DNA from: SR-FBR-E99 sp963732365
GTDB taxonomy: Bacteria > Bacteroidota > Bacteroidia > Bacteroidales > VadinHA17
Length of the DNA: 64,000 nt
Direction of reading: 5' to 3'
NCBI GenBank assembly: GCA_963732365.1
Contig: CAVSZC010000001.1
Coordinates: 372,001 to 436,000, forward strand
The notes under the pieces were generated by a model, which was given only the letters and a program-made list of their open reading frames with translations, did no database searches and had not been told where the DNA came from. Shown one piece after another: positions 1-8,276 of the stretch. A program made the position numbers and the translations under genes. The stretch's first letter is position 1; each line of letters starts with the position of its first letter.

Positions 1-926
1 TCAATGACCCCAGTGTCTTTATAGAGAAATACATCGAAAATCCAAAACATATTGAGTTTCAGATCCTTGGTGACCAGCATGGAAATATCATCCATCTGGG
101 TGAGAGGGAGTGTTCCATCCAGAGGAAACACCAGAAGCTGCTTGAGGAAGCCCCCTCTCCTGCCCTTGACGAGGAGCTCAGAAAAACCATGGGTGATACG
201 GCAGTGCAGATAGCCAGAGCAGTGAGCTACTATTCGGCAGGAACAGTTGAGTTCCTTCTCGACTCAGACCGTAACTTCTATTTCATGGAGATGAATACCC
301 GTATCCAGGTTGAGCATCCTGTTACTGAGATGATCACCGGAATAGACCTTATTGAACAGCAGATACGGATAGCCATGGGCGAGGAGCTGAAGATACGTCA
401 GGAAGATGTCAGACTTACCGGCTGGGCAATAGAATGCCGCATCAATGCCGAGGATGTTCAGGCAGGCTTCGCCCCTTCACCGGGCAGGATAGAAAAGATC
501 AGCTTCCCGGAGGAGCCTGGGATAAGGGTTGACACAGGCGTCAGGGCAGGTTCATCAATCGTTGCAAGCTACGACTCGATGATCGCAAAACTGATTGTCA
601 CCGGGAAAGACCGCCATGAGGCTGTCGTGAACACGAAAAAGGCTCTCGACAAGGTGTGGATCAAAGGCACCAAGACTACCCTCCCCTTCTTCCGCATGCT
701 GATGCGAAACCACCTCTTCCAGGAGGGAACCTTCACCACCGCTTTTATTGAAAAGGATCTTGATAAATATTATAAACACGGTGAATATGAGGAGATGATA
801 GCAGCATGGCTTGCGACAAAACTCTTCGTAGAGGAGAACCTTGATGACAAGAAAAACAATATCAGCTTTGACCAGGGTAGGGAGATCACCCCGTGGCTGC
901 TGAGAAAGAGACTGACACAATTCTAA
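1..926 (+). CDS. accC: Biotin carboxylase subunit, 5'-truncated by the window edge
   Basis: This is the C-terminal two thirds of a biotin carboxylase, which uses ATP and bicarbonate to carboxylate biotin on a carrier protein. The reading frame is open from base 3, so the gene begins upstream. Visible are the ATP-grasp motif GERECSIQRKHQK near the left edge, the catalytic MNTRIQVEHPVTE segment, and the biotin carboxylase C-terminal domain (ECRINAED, then FAPSPGRI). About 60 extra residues after that domain resemble the tail of propionyl/acyl-CoA carboxylase subunits. The carrier protein gene starts 8 bases downstream, so the two form an operon. The acyl group acted on cannot be read here because the carboxyltransferase is not in the window. 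Family assignment is certain; the symbol is the generic one. Confidence 0.95.
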   Translation, partial: NDPSVFIEKYIENPKHIEFQILGDQHGNIIHLGERECSIQRKHQKLLEEAPSPALDEELRKTMGDTAVQIARAVSYYSAGTVEFLLDSDRNFYFMEMNTRIQVEHPVTEMITGIDLIEQQIRIAMGEELKIRQEDVRLTGWAIECRINAEDVQAGFAPSPGRIEKISFPEEPGIRVDTGVRAGSSIVASYDSMIAKLIVTGKDRHEAVVNTKKALDKVWIKGTKTTLPFFRMLMRNHLFQEGTFTTAFIEKDLDKYYKHGEYEEMIAAWLATKLFVEENLDDKKNNISFDQGREITPWLLRKRLTQF

Positions 927-933
927 CCGATAC

Positions 934-1467
934 ATGATGAATGCCGAGAAGCCAGAACTGAAGAAACTGTTTGCCCTGTCGAGTGACGGGCGAAAGTACT
1001 CCTTCACACTCCCTCTTAAGAACGTCATCAGAATAGGAAAGAGGGACTATAATATAGAGCTCCGCGAAGATGAGAAGTACGGTATTCACGTGCTCTGGAA
1101 GAACAGGCGCTATCCTGTGGAGATTGTGCGCACAAAGCAGAACAGGTATGAGATACTGTTCAACGATATCAGTCATGTGTTCACCGTTGAGACACCTTTC
1201 GCCATGCAGCGTAAGAAGGTGCTGCACAGCGGAAAAGGGAAGAGTGACAAGCTCATTGTAAGGGCACCCATGCCGGGCAAGATCATTGACGTCATTGTCA
1301 GGGAGAACAGCCAGGTCCTGCGCGGTGAGGCGCTGGTAATACTGGAGGCAATGAAAATGCAGAATGAGATCCAGTCTGTTGTCAATGGCACCATCACCAA
1401 AATCGGTGTCAAACCCGGACAGAATGTCATGAAAGATGATATCCTGGCGGAGATTACGGTTAAATAA
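934..1467 (+). CDS. Biotin carboxyl carrier protein (biotin/lipoyl attachment domain)
   Basis: This 177-residue protein carries biotin for the preceding biotin carboxylase. The C-terminal 75 residues form the biotinyl domain: RAPMPGKI opens it, EAMKM contains the biotinylated lysine (Lys141), and VKPGQNV closes the hammerhead fold. The first 90 residues are a separate charged beta-rich region, as in carrier subunits of Bacteroidetes acyl-CoA or methylmalonyl-CoA carboxylases. Two ATG codons are adjacent at 934 and 937 and either could be the start. It is the last gene of its operon; a palindrome lies 43 bases downstream, before the convergent pepD. The exact acyl-CoA substrate is not determined by this sequence. 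Confidence 0.93.
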   Translation: MMNAEKPELKKLFALSSDGRKYSFTLPLKNVIRIGKRDYNIELREDEKYGIHVLWKNRRYPVEIVRTKQNRYEILFNDISHVFTVETPFAMQRKKVLHSGKGKSDKLIVRAPMPGKIIDVIVRENSQVLRGEALVILEAMKMQNEIQSVVNGTITKIGVKPGQNVMKDDILAEITVK

Positions 1468-1509
1468 AGGCCGGCAGAAACTAAGACTTACCAAATAATA
1501 AAAAGTAAC

Positions 1510-1528
1510 GACCCGCAATTTGCGGGTC
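1510..1528. terminator. Short palindrome between convergent genes
   Basis: GACCCGCAA and TTGCGGGTC form a perfect 9-bp stem around one base (effectively a tri-loop) between the stops of the biotin carrier gene (+) and pepD (-). A T-rich stretch follows on the minus strand but not on the plus strand, so it more probably terminates pepD transcription. Confidence 0.55.
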
Positions 1529-1548
1529 ACTACATCTTATCCGATATC

Positions 1549-3009
1549 CTATTTGTTGACCGGTGCGTTTTTAAGGGTCGCCACCAGGAAATTCCAGAAC
1601 TTGCCGACTGACTCTATTTCAATCTTCTCATCCGGACTGTGAGGGAAGCGGATTGTGGGGCCAAAGCTTATCGAATCAAGTTTCGGATAGGCTCCCATGA
1701 TTATGCCGCACTCAAGACCTGCATGTATCGCCTTTATCTCTGGCACCTTACCGTAGAGCTTATTGTATGTAGCCTGCATGGCTGCAAGAATCGGACTCTC
1801 CATGTTGGGATTCCATCCGGGGTAGCTTCCTGTGAGATTAACGTCAGCGTCAATAAGGTGGAACCCTGCTGCTATCTGCCATGCCGTTGCCTCCTTGGCA
1901 GTGTCAACAGAGCTGCGGGTAAGACAGTATGCCTCGAACTTACCCTCCTTCACTCTGACAATGGCCAGGTTGTTTGATGTCTCAACCAGTCCCGGCATGC
2001 TCTGGCTCATCCTCTGCACGCCATTGGGGCAGACGAAGACAGCCCTGATGATCCTGTACTGGTCACCCTCATTCATTACCCTAGCCGGTAAGGCTACTGA
2101 CTCAGCGAAAAACCTGATATCCGGATCGACCTCTTTGAACTCGGTCCTGTAGATCTTCTCATACCCCTTAACGAATTTTTCGAACTGAGCCTTTTTGATC
2201 GACGGCACGGCAACGATACCTGAAGATTCGCGAGGTATCGCGTTACGAAGATCGCCGCCGGCATACTCTGCTATGCGGAGGCCGAAATCATGCTCAGCCT
2301 GCTGAAAGAAGCGAAACATAATTTTGTTTGCGTTTGCCCGTTCGAGATTTATGTCCACACCTGAATGACCGCCACGCAAACCTTTTGCGATAATCTTATA
2401 AGCTGTCATCCCTGCAGGTGTCTTCTCCTGTTTGTAGGTGCGTACGGCGCTTACATCAATTCCTCCAGCACATCCGACGTAAAGCTCACCCTCATCCTCC
2501 GAGTCGAGGTTTATCATAATCTCTCCCTTGAGGACACCCTTCTTCAGATTCTTTGCGCCGGTCATTCCGGTCTCTTCATCTATTGTAAACAGCGCTTCAA
2601 GGGGTCCGTGAATGATTTTTGGATCAGTCATGGCAGCCATTGCAGCCGCCACACCGATGCCGTTATCGGCTCCGAGGGTCGTGCCGTTGGCCTTGACCCA
2701 TCCCTGGTCAATACGTGTCTCAATCGGATCCTTCTCGAAATCAAACACCTTGTCGGAGTTTTTCTGAGGCACCATGTCAAGGTGACCCTGAAGGATGATC
2801 CCCGTGCGGTTCTCCATACCCTTTGTGGCTGGCTTGCGAAGAATGACGTTTCCGGTCTTGTCAACAATGGTCTCAATACCGTTTTCCTTGCCAAACTTCT
2901 TCATGTACTCTATCATCGCCTTCTCTTTTTTGGAGGGGCGGGGTATCTGTGTTATTTCATAGAAATACTTCCACAGAAGCTTTGGTTCCAATTTTGTTAT
3001 TTCGCTCAT
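1549..3009 (-). CDS. pepD: Aminoacyl-histidine dipeptidase (peptidase family M20, PepD)
   Basis: This cytosolic zinc dipeptidase of 486 residues hydrolyses dipeptides, classically Xaa-His. Visible M20 features are GHLDMVPQ (zinc His76, Asp78), DEETGMTGA with the catalytic and metal-binding glutamates, GLRGGHSG in the lid/dimerisation domain, and HAGLECG near the C-terminus. Length is normal for PepD. It lies 17 bases downstream of an MFS transporter gene on the same strand, so the two are probably cotranscribed, suggesting import of a small peptide followed by hydrolysis. The assignment to the PepD family is firm; the peptide preference is inferred. Confidence 0.95.
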   Translation of the reverse strand: MSEITKLEPKLLWKYFYEITQIPRPSKKEKAMIEYMKKFGKENGIETIVDKTGNVILRKPATKGMENRTGIILQGHLDMVPQKNSDKVFDFEKDPIETRIDQGWVKANGTTLGADNGIGVAAAMAAMTDPKIIHGPLEALFTIDEETGMTGAKNLKKGVLKGEIMINLDSEDEGELYVGCAGGIDVSAVRTYKQEKTPAGMTAYKIIAKGLRGGHSGVDINLERANANKIMFRFFQQAEHDFGLRIAEYAGGDLRNAIPRESSGIVAVPSIKKAQFEKFVKGYEKIYRTEFKEVDPDIRFFAESVALPARVMNEGDQYRIIRAVFVCPNGVQRMSQSMPGLVETSNNLAIVRVKEGKFEAYCLTRSSVDTAKEATAWQIAAGFHLIDADVNLTGSYPGWNPNMESPILAAMQATYNKLYGKVPEIKAIHAGLECGIIMGAYPKLDSISFGPTIRFPHSPDEKIEIESVGKFWNFLVATLKNAPVNK

Positions 3010-3026
3010 CTCAAAATGAATTATGT

Positions 3027-4748
3027 TTATTCTTTTACAATATTAGGCATCTCAAGGCCATATCCCTTTTTCTTATCCTCCGCTTTCAGAAGAAATGCAA
3101 ATACCAGGGCAAGTACTCCAAGACCAGCAAAAATCATCATCGGCAGAGTATAGTTGTAGAATGAAAAGACATTATTATGTTTTGAAATTTTATCTCCTTT
3201 ATCAGTGACGAAATATTGAATTTCACCTTTATCTGAATAAGAATAATCCGTAATCTTCAATTCATTTTTCTTAACGGCCTTATTCAATGATTTTTTTGTT
3301 ATAAACTCCGCGCCGATGGTATCACTGGCAGCCGTAATAACAGCCCGGACAGATCCGTCTTCATTTTTGATGAAATCTGATATTTTGACATCCATGTTCT
3401 TGCGGCTCATGGTTCCGACTTCAGAAATGGTGTAACTACTTTGATCCGCCACTACGACCTGAGAAATCCTGTCTCCCTGTGAAGTAATGAAGCCAGTGCC
3501 TGCGACAGCGAAATAGCCAATAAAACAATATTTATTAAGAACCCAGCCGATCAAAGCAGGCACTCCCATCAATCCCCAGTTCTGAACCCAGAAGACAAGG
3601 GCGTAGGCTGTCCCCAGCTGTTTTTCAGGTATTATCTTTGGTACAGAAGGCCACATTGCTGAAGGCACCAGTGAAAATCCGACACCGAGAACAAGGATAA
3701 GCAGTATGGCAATGAACCAATGATTCAGGAAAGGAATTGTGAACATAATGTGAACGAAGATCAGCAGTATGGCGCCAATTATCATGATTGTTGCGCCTTT
3801 GCCTTTCCTGTCATACAGGTTACCGAATAAAGGGGTAAGCAATATTGTCCCGAACGGCAACATTGCAGGAATTACGCCTGCCCAGTCTTCATTTATATGG
3901 AACTTCTGGACCATCAGATCGGTTGCATATTTAAGGAATGGGAATACAGCTGAGTAGAACAATACGCAAAGGATTGCAATGTACCACCAGCCTTTGTTTC
4001 CAACAATTTTCCATATGTCGGAAATCCTGAATGCTTCTTCATCGTCGACTTTATTGGTTGCCTTGTTGTACGCTTCGGTTGAAGCATCCAGCTTCTTATC
4101 CATAAACGTATAGATGAAGAATGCTATCAGACCAATACACAGCATAATCAGGCAGACAAGTATGGGTGCTGAGACTGTATTGAATCCTTTTGCGATCGGG
4201 ACAGAAGTGGAAAGTGCCAGTGCGGTACCCATCCTGGCAGTAGCCATCTCGAGCCCCATTGCGAGGGCCAGTTCTTTTCCCTTGAACCACTTGACTATTA
4301 TTTTTGAAACCGTGATACCTGCGGTTTCAACGCCAACGCCAAATATTGCAAAGCCTAACCCTGCCATCAATACCTGTGCGTTAACGTCCCAGAAAAGCAC
4401 ATGCCAGGTTTGTCCATCGAGCATATGCGTCGAGACAGCCCAGTATTTTATTGCCGTTCCGGCAACCATAATTGAGGCTGCCATCATACCGGTGAAGCGT
4501 ACTCCCATCTTATCAAGGATCAGACCTCCAACGATCAGCATCAGGAGAAAAACATTGAACCAACCGTATGCGCTCGTAAAGAACCCGAAGTCAGAGCTGT
4601 TCCAGTGCAACTGGCCTTCAAGCAATCCTTTCAGCGGGGCCATGACATCCGTAAGATAATAACCGCATAGCATGGTAAAAGCCACGACCGCCAGAGCAGT
4701 CCATCTTGCAGCTTTGGAATCGGCAAGTGTCTTTCTTATTTTTTCCAT
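3027..4748 (-). CDS. MFS transporter with a large periplasmic insertion
   Basis: This is a 573-residue major facilitator with twelve predicted membrane helices. Helix 1 spans about residues 17-40 and helix 12 about 528-552. A hydrophilic segment of about 100 residues (roughly 422-525) rich in Lys, Asp and Ser lies between helices 11 and 12, which places it in the periplasm. Typical MFS proteins have only a few residues there. Signatures include GNLYDRKGKG in the helix 8-9 loop. It is the first gene of a pair with pepD, which argues for peptide or amino-acid uptake; the substrate is otherwise unknown. It is divergent from the thioredoxin-like gene, sharing an AT-rich intergenic region of 174 bases. 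Confidence 0.85.
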   Translation of the reverse strand: MEKIRKTLADSKAARWTALAVVAFTMLCGYYLTDVMAPLKGLLEGQLHWNSSDFGFFTSAYGWFNVFLLMLIVGGLILDKMGVRFTGMMAASIMVAGTAIKYWAVSTHMLDGQTWHVLFWDVNAQVLMAGLGFAIFGVGVETAGITVSKIIVKWFKGKELALAMGLEMATARMGTALALSTSVPIAKGFNTVSAPILVCLIMLCIGLIAFFIYTFMDKKLDASTEAYNKATNKVDDEEAFRISDIWKIVGNKGWWYIAILCVLFYSAVFPFLKYATDLMVQKFHINEDWAGVIPAMLPFGTILLTPLFGNLYDRKGKGATIMIIGAILLIFVHIMFTIPFLNHWFIAILLILVLGVGFSLVPSAMWPSVPKIIPEKQLGTAYALVFWVQNWGLMGVPALIGWVLNKYCFIGYFAVAGTGFITSQGDRISQVVVADQSSYTISEVGTMSRKNMDVKISDFIKNEDGSVRAVITAASDTIGAEFITKKSLNKAVKKNELKITDYSYSDKGEIQYFVTDKGDKISKHNNVFSFYNYTLPMMIFAGLGVLALVFAFLLKAEDKKKGYGLEMPNIVKE

Positions 4749-4845
4749 ATTGTCTGTTTAATGATTTTGTAAGTGTGTAAATGTATAAAAAAATAGATCG
4801 AATAACCTATGCAAAAAACATAGCAGATGAACTTTATGGCACAAT

Positions 4846-4875
4846 TTTGGTTGTAAAATTGAATAACTATATTTG
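4846..4875 (+). promoter_or_regulatory. Bacteroidetes-type promoter for the thioredoxin-like gene
   Basis: TTTG (4846-4849) and TATATTTG (4868-4875) are separated by 18 bp and match the -33 and -7 elements (TTTG / TAnnTTTG) used by the Bacteroidetes primary sigma factor. The ATG of the following gene is 47 bases downstream. Confidence 0.6.
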
Positions 4876-4922
4876 CGTCGTTTATATTTAAATATCTGAA
4901 TATTTGTAATTATCTTATTATC

Positions 4923-5444
4923 ATGAAGAAACTGTTACTTGCAATGATACTTTTTGTACCTGTCCTGATGGCAAAAGGACAGGAAACACAGGTAAAATGG
5001 TATTCGATAGAGGAAGCTGCAGCCCTGGCGCTGACCAGTCCGCGACCTATTTTTGTTGACGCCTATACTGACTGGTGCGGGTGGTGCAAGAAACTTGACA
5101 AGGACACATTTTCGCACCCTGTGATAGCAGAGATACTGAACACGAAGTATTATGCAGTTAAGTTTGATGCAGAATCAACAGAACCGGTGACTTTCCAGGG
5201 AAGGAAATTCGTCAATGATGGTAAGATGGGAAAAACGCATCAGCTTGCCTATGCTCTTCTTCAGGGCAATCTCGGTTATCCGACTGTAGTCTTCCTTACA
5301 GCCAACAGTGAACTTATCACTCCTGTTTCGGGCTACAAGACCCCCAAAGATATTGAGCCGATGCTTGTCTATTTCAGCGGCACATTATGGCAGTCACAGA
5401 GTTACGCGGACTTTGTGAAGACATTCCAGGGGAAGGCGCAGTAG
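4923..5444 (+). CDS. Secreted thioredoxin-like protein
   Basis: This 173-residue protein has a signal peptide (about residues 1-19, ending MAKGQ) and a thioredoxin fold of the thioredoxin_7/DUF255-like type. The redox motif DWCGWCKKLDKDTF is near residues 47-60, and a cis-proline GYPTVVF lies near residue 120. It should act as a periplasmic disulfide reductase, isomerase or redox partner. No membrane electron donor of the DsbD type is nearby. It ends 14 bases before the convergent DUF4831 gene. The client protein is unknown. Confidence 0.88.
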   Translation: MKKLLLAMILFVPVLMAKGQETQVKWYSIEEAAALALTSPRPIFVDAYTDWCGWCKKLDKDTFSHPVIAEILNTKYYAVKFDAESTEPVTFQGRKFVNDGKMGKTHQLAYALLQGNLGYPTVVFLTANSELITPVSGYKTPKDIEPMLVYFSGTLWQSQSYADFVKTFQGKAQ

Positions 5445-5458
5445 GGTCTTCCGTCTTC

Positions 5459-6580
5459 CTATTTCCCAAGAATGAAGTTCGCCGGAAGGGCGACGGTATT
5501 TCCGAACTGGTATATCAGTTTGCGTGCAGTGCATATTGTCTCATTGCCTGATGATACCCTGATCTCAACCACATCAGGCACCCTGTAGAACAGCTTGTCG
5601 GCAACAGCAATCTCTTTTTCAGATACAACAGGCCTCACGATCAGGTTAAGGTCTCTTGTCTTTCCGGAGGGGATGAATTCAATTGATACAGTCTCTCCGC
5701 CGTTACTGCCTTCATTGGTCATGCCACCTGTCTCCGAGAAACTGAAGAGGGTGGTCTTTTTCCCGGCCATTGTCATCTGCGGAGTCAGCCATATACGGTA
5801 ATGCTTTGTCTCTGTCCAGCTCTTCCCAGCAAAAAGTGCAGTATACGCGCGGTCGAGCCTGTTTATTTCGTTAATAGCAGAGCCGTCCTGCGGAAAGATG
5901 TTTGTCTCACCCGTAAGGATCATGTGTTTTCCCTCACGAAGCTCAAGCAGTCTCTTTGCGGCCTCTGCTGCCTCCTCTTCAAGTGTAGGGCTCTTCTTCT
6001 TCTGGACGAGGTATGGAACCCTTATGAATGCAGTGTCGGCCCTGACTACTTTATATGCTGTATCTGTCTTCAGCGAGACATACTCCTGCGCACCCATATC
6101 AGGAAACAGGAGTCCCTGGTAGTCAGACTCACCCTGGCTGTGTGCGAAAGCAGTTTCAGCATATATATCCGGATTGATATCGAGAACCAACCCGTTTTTC
6201 TTGAGAGAGAGCAGGTTGGTCTGCATAAGCGTGGTGCCCTGAATCACATAATACTGTGAAGGGTCTAACTCTTCGACCGTGCGCAGGGTCACATCCCTCA
6301 GAGACCATATCTCATTCTCGTCTGCAATGACATCTTCGAGTCCGATCATCTCCTTCGCAAATTCAGAGTACGGGCCTGGTATCTCTATGGTTCTTTCAGC
6401 TATTATGTCAAACTCAAGAACGGTGAGCGGGAGGGCATAGACGATGCTGCCGTCAGTTACCTTTACCTCGCCTCCCAACGGCAGAATAACGATATCTGAT
6501 TTTGAACCGGTCTTTGCAGGAACACATCCGGATGTCAATAATAAAGCTGCAAATATAAACGGTGTAAATAGTCCTCTCAT
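5459..6580 (-). CDS. DUF4831 family lipoprotein
   Basis: This is a 373-residue lipoprotein: the signal ends LLTSGC, with Cys19 as the lipidation site. After a short linker, IVYALPLTVLEFDI and EIPGPYSEFAKEMIGL match the start of DUF4831, a family confined to Bacteroidetes. The protein is mostly beta-strand with no recognised catalytic motif. It lies 13 bases downstream of the NAD(P)HX repair gene and probably shares its transcript, an arrangement with no obvious functional link. Function unknown; family assignment is from memory of the conserved N-terminal block. Confidence 0.75.
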   Translation of the reverse strand: MRGLFTPFIFAALLLTSGCVPAKTGSKSDIVILPLGGEVKVTDGSIVYALPLTVLEFDIIAERTIEIPGPYSEFAKEMIGLEDVIADENEIWSLRDVTLRTVEELDPSQYYVIQGTTLMQTNLLSLKKNGLVLDINPDIYAETAFAHSQGESDYQGLLFPDMGAQEYVSLKTDTAYKVVRADTAFIRVPYLVQKKKSPTLEEEAAEAAKRLLELREGKHMILTGETNIFPQDGSAINEINRLDRAYTALFAGKSWTETKHYRIWLTPQMTMAGKKTTLFSFSETGGMTNEGSNGGETVSIEFIPSGKTRDLNLIVRPVVSEKEIAVADKLFYRVPDVVEIRVSSGNETICTARKLIYQFGNTVALPANFILGK

Positions 6581-6593
6581 TGTCTTTGCTTTT

Positions 6594-8123
6594 TTACAAA
6601 TATAGGCTAAAGTTATTGAAACGTGTTTCGCGGAAGGCTCTCCCGATATTCATCAGGATATCACCTGCTATGACAGCTTCTTCAGAGTGAATTCTGAGTG
6701 CCACATCGCCGGCGGCGCCGTGGAGGTAGACACCTGCTATTGCTGCCCTGACCGGGTCATAACCCTGGGCGAGCAGTGACGCAATCATACCTGTAAGCAC
6801 GTCTCCGCTGCCCCCAGTGGCCATTCCGGGGTTACCCGTGCTGTTGAAGAATATTCTGCCGTCAGGCAGGGCCACCGAGGTATGAGCCCCTTTGAGGACA
6901 AGAATGCAATCATGTTCCGCCGCAAACCTGCTCTCCCTGTCAAGGAGCTGGTAATCAGTCATATCCTCGCCTGTTAGTCGCCTGAACTCACCGGGATGCG
7001 GAGTAAGTATTGAATGCGGGGGTATCAGCCTTAGCAACTCCCTGTTCTGGGCCATGATGTTGAGTGCGTCTGCATCGAGCACCAGAGGTATCATGGCTGT
7101 CTCCAGGATGGTTTTCAGTACGTTGTACGTGTCAGGATCCGTTCCCATTCCCGGTCCGATTCCTGCAGAATCGTATCTGGAGAGGTCAGGCACAGATGTA
7201 ATGAACTCTGCTCCGGGGTCGGGGGAGACCATTACTTCCGGCAGTGCAGCCTGCACAGGCAGTACGGCTGCCACAGGCGTGTGAACTGTCACAAGCCCGG
7301 CGCCCGTGCGCAGGGCAGCACCTGCAGCCAGCGTGGCAGCACCGGCTTTACCGTACGATCCGGCAACAATAAGTGCATGACCGTAAGTGCCCTTATGGTC
7401 AAACTTCCTCCTTTTTCTCAGCATCGGAGTTACATCTTCCCTCATGATATAATGATATCTGGAAGGTTTCTTATTGATGGTTTCCTGGTGCAGGCCAATG
7501 TCAATAACCTCCCACCTCCCAGTAAAATCATCGTTTCCGGCAAACATGAACGATATTTTAGGAAACTGGAACGTCAGCGTCATGGAAGATCTTACAATTG
7601 TGTCCCGGCTGACATCGGTATTATCCTCGCAGAAGAGTCCTGAAGGAACGTCAATAGAGATCACATTTGCACCAGTGAGGTTTATACGGCGGATAACCTC
7701 TGCGGCTATTCCTGACGGAGGCTTGCTCAGTCCGGTTCCGAATATGGCATCGATAATCACTTCACTGCGGCTGACCGCCGGAAAAAGGGAGATGTCAGCA
7801 AGAGTAAATGAAGCAACGCCGGAACGGGCAAGCCGGTCAGCATTAAGATTAAACTCATTGCTGTGTGAAGCACCCGTTTCAACAATATAAACCCTGACGG
7901 GGTGCTGCTCTTCATGCAGCAGCCTGGCAATGACAAGACCGTCTCCCCCATTGTTTCCCGGACCGGCAAAGACTGTAACACTGTTGTCATGAGCAATGTA
8001 TTCCTTTATTTTCCGGAAGGCTGCCGTGGCAGCACGCTCCATGAGTCCTCCGGGAGTAACAGGCTCAAGTGCGATTGTGGCAGCGTCTATCTCCCTTATT
8101 TCTGACGATGTAAATATCTTCAT
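6594..8123 (-). CDS. nnr: Bifunctional NAD(P)H-hydrate epimerase / ADP-dependent NAD(P)H-hydrate dehydratase
   Basis: This repair enzyme of 509 residues reconverts hydrated NADH and NADPH (NADHX, NADPHX) to the active cofactors. The N-terminal half (about 1-215) is the YjeF_N epimerase, with AGPGNNGGDGLVIARLL near residue 54 binding substrate. The C-terminal half (about 225-500) is the ribokinase-like dehydratase, with KGTYGHALIVAGSYGKAGAA at its start, LTPHPGEF, and the nucleotide-binding GNPGMATGGSGDVLTG. Both domains are full length. The gene is followed by the DUF4831 lipoprotein gene and faces a POT transporter gene across 150 bases. Confidence 0.96.
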   Translation of the reverse strand: MKIFTSSEIREIDAATIALEPVTPGGLMERAATAAFRKIKEYIAHDNSVTVFAGPGNNGGDGLVIARLLHEEQHPVRVYIVETGASHSNEFNLNADRLARSGVASFTLADISLFPAVSRSEVIIDAIFGTGLSKPPSGIAAEVIRRINLTGANVISIDVPSGLFCEDNTDVSRDTIVRSSMTLTFQFPKISFMFAGNDDFTGRWEVIDIGLHQETINKKPSRYHYIMREDVTPMLRKRRKFDHKGTYGHALIVAGSYGKAGAATLAAGAALRTGAGLVTVHTPVAAVLPVQAALPEVMVSPDPGAEFITSVPDLSRYDSAGIGPGMGTDPDTYNVLKTILETAMIPLVLDADALNIMAQNRELLRLIPPHSILTPHPGEFRRLTGEDMTDYQLLDRESRFAAEHDCILVLKGAHTSVALPDGRIFFNSTGNPGMATGGSGDVLTGMIASLLAQGYDPVRAAIAGVYLHGAAGDVALRIHSEEAVIAGDILMNIGRAFRETRFNNFSLYL

Positions 8124-8225
8124 AGATTATTGTTGAATATCAAACACACAAATTTATATATATAGGTGATCCAAAAATATTATGGTACAATTTTCTTCCT
8201 GACACCGGCAATTAAAAAAGATTAA

Positions 8226-8233
8226 TATATTTG
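8226..8233 (+). promoter_or_regulatory. -7 promoter element (TATATTTG) for the POT transporter
   Basis: TATATTTG matches the Bacteroidetes TAnnTTTG -7 element exactly and lies 43 bases before the ATG. I do not see a clear TTTG about 20 bases upstream, so this rests on one element. Confidence 0.4.
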
Positions 8234-8276
8234 CCTGCGTCAGAAAAAACTATAAACCAATAAACAAACAAGAATT

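Noticed and set aside
555..1530. Minus-strand open frames opposite the biotin carboxylase and carrier genes
   Set aside because: They have no recognisable motifs and lie opposite two clear genes.
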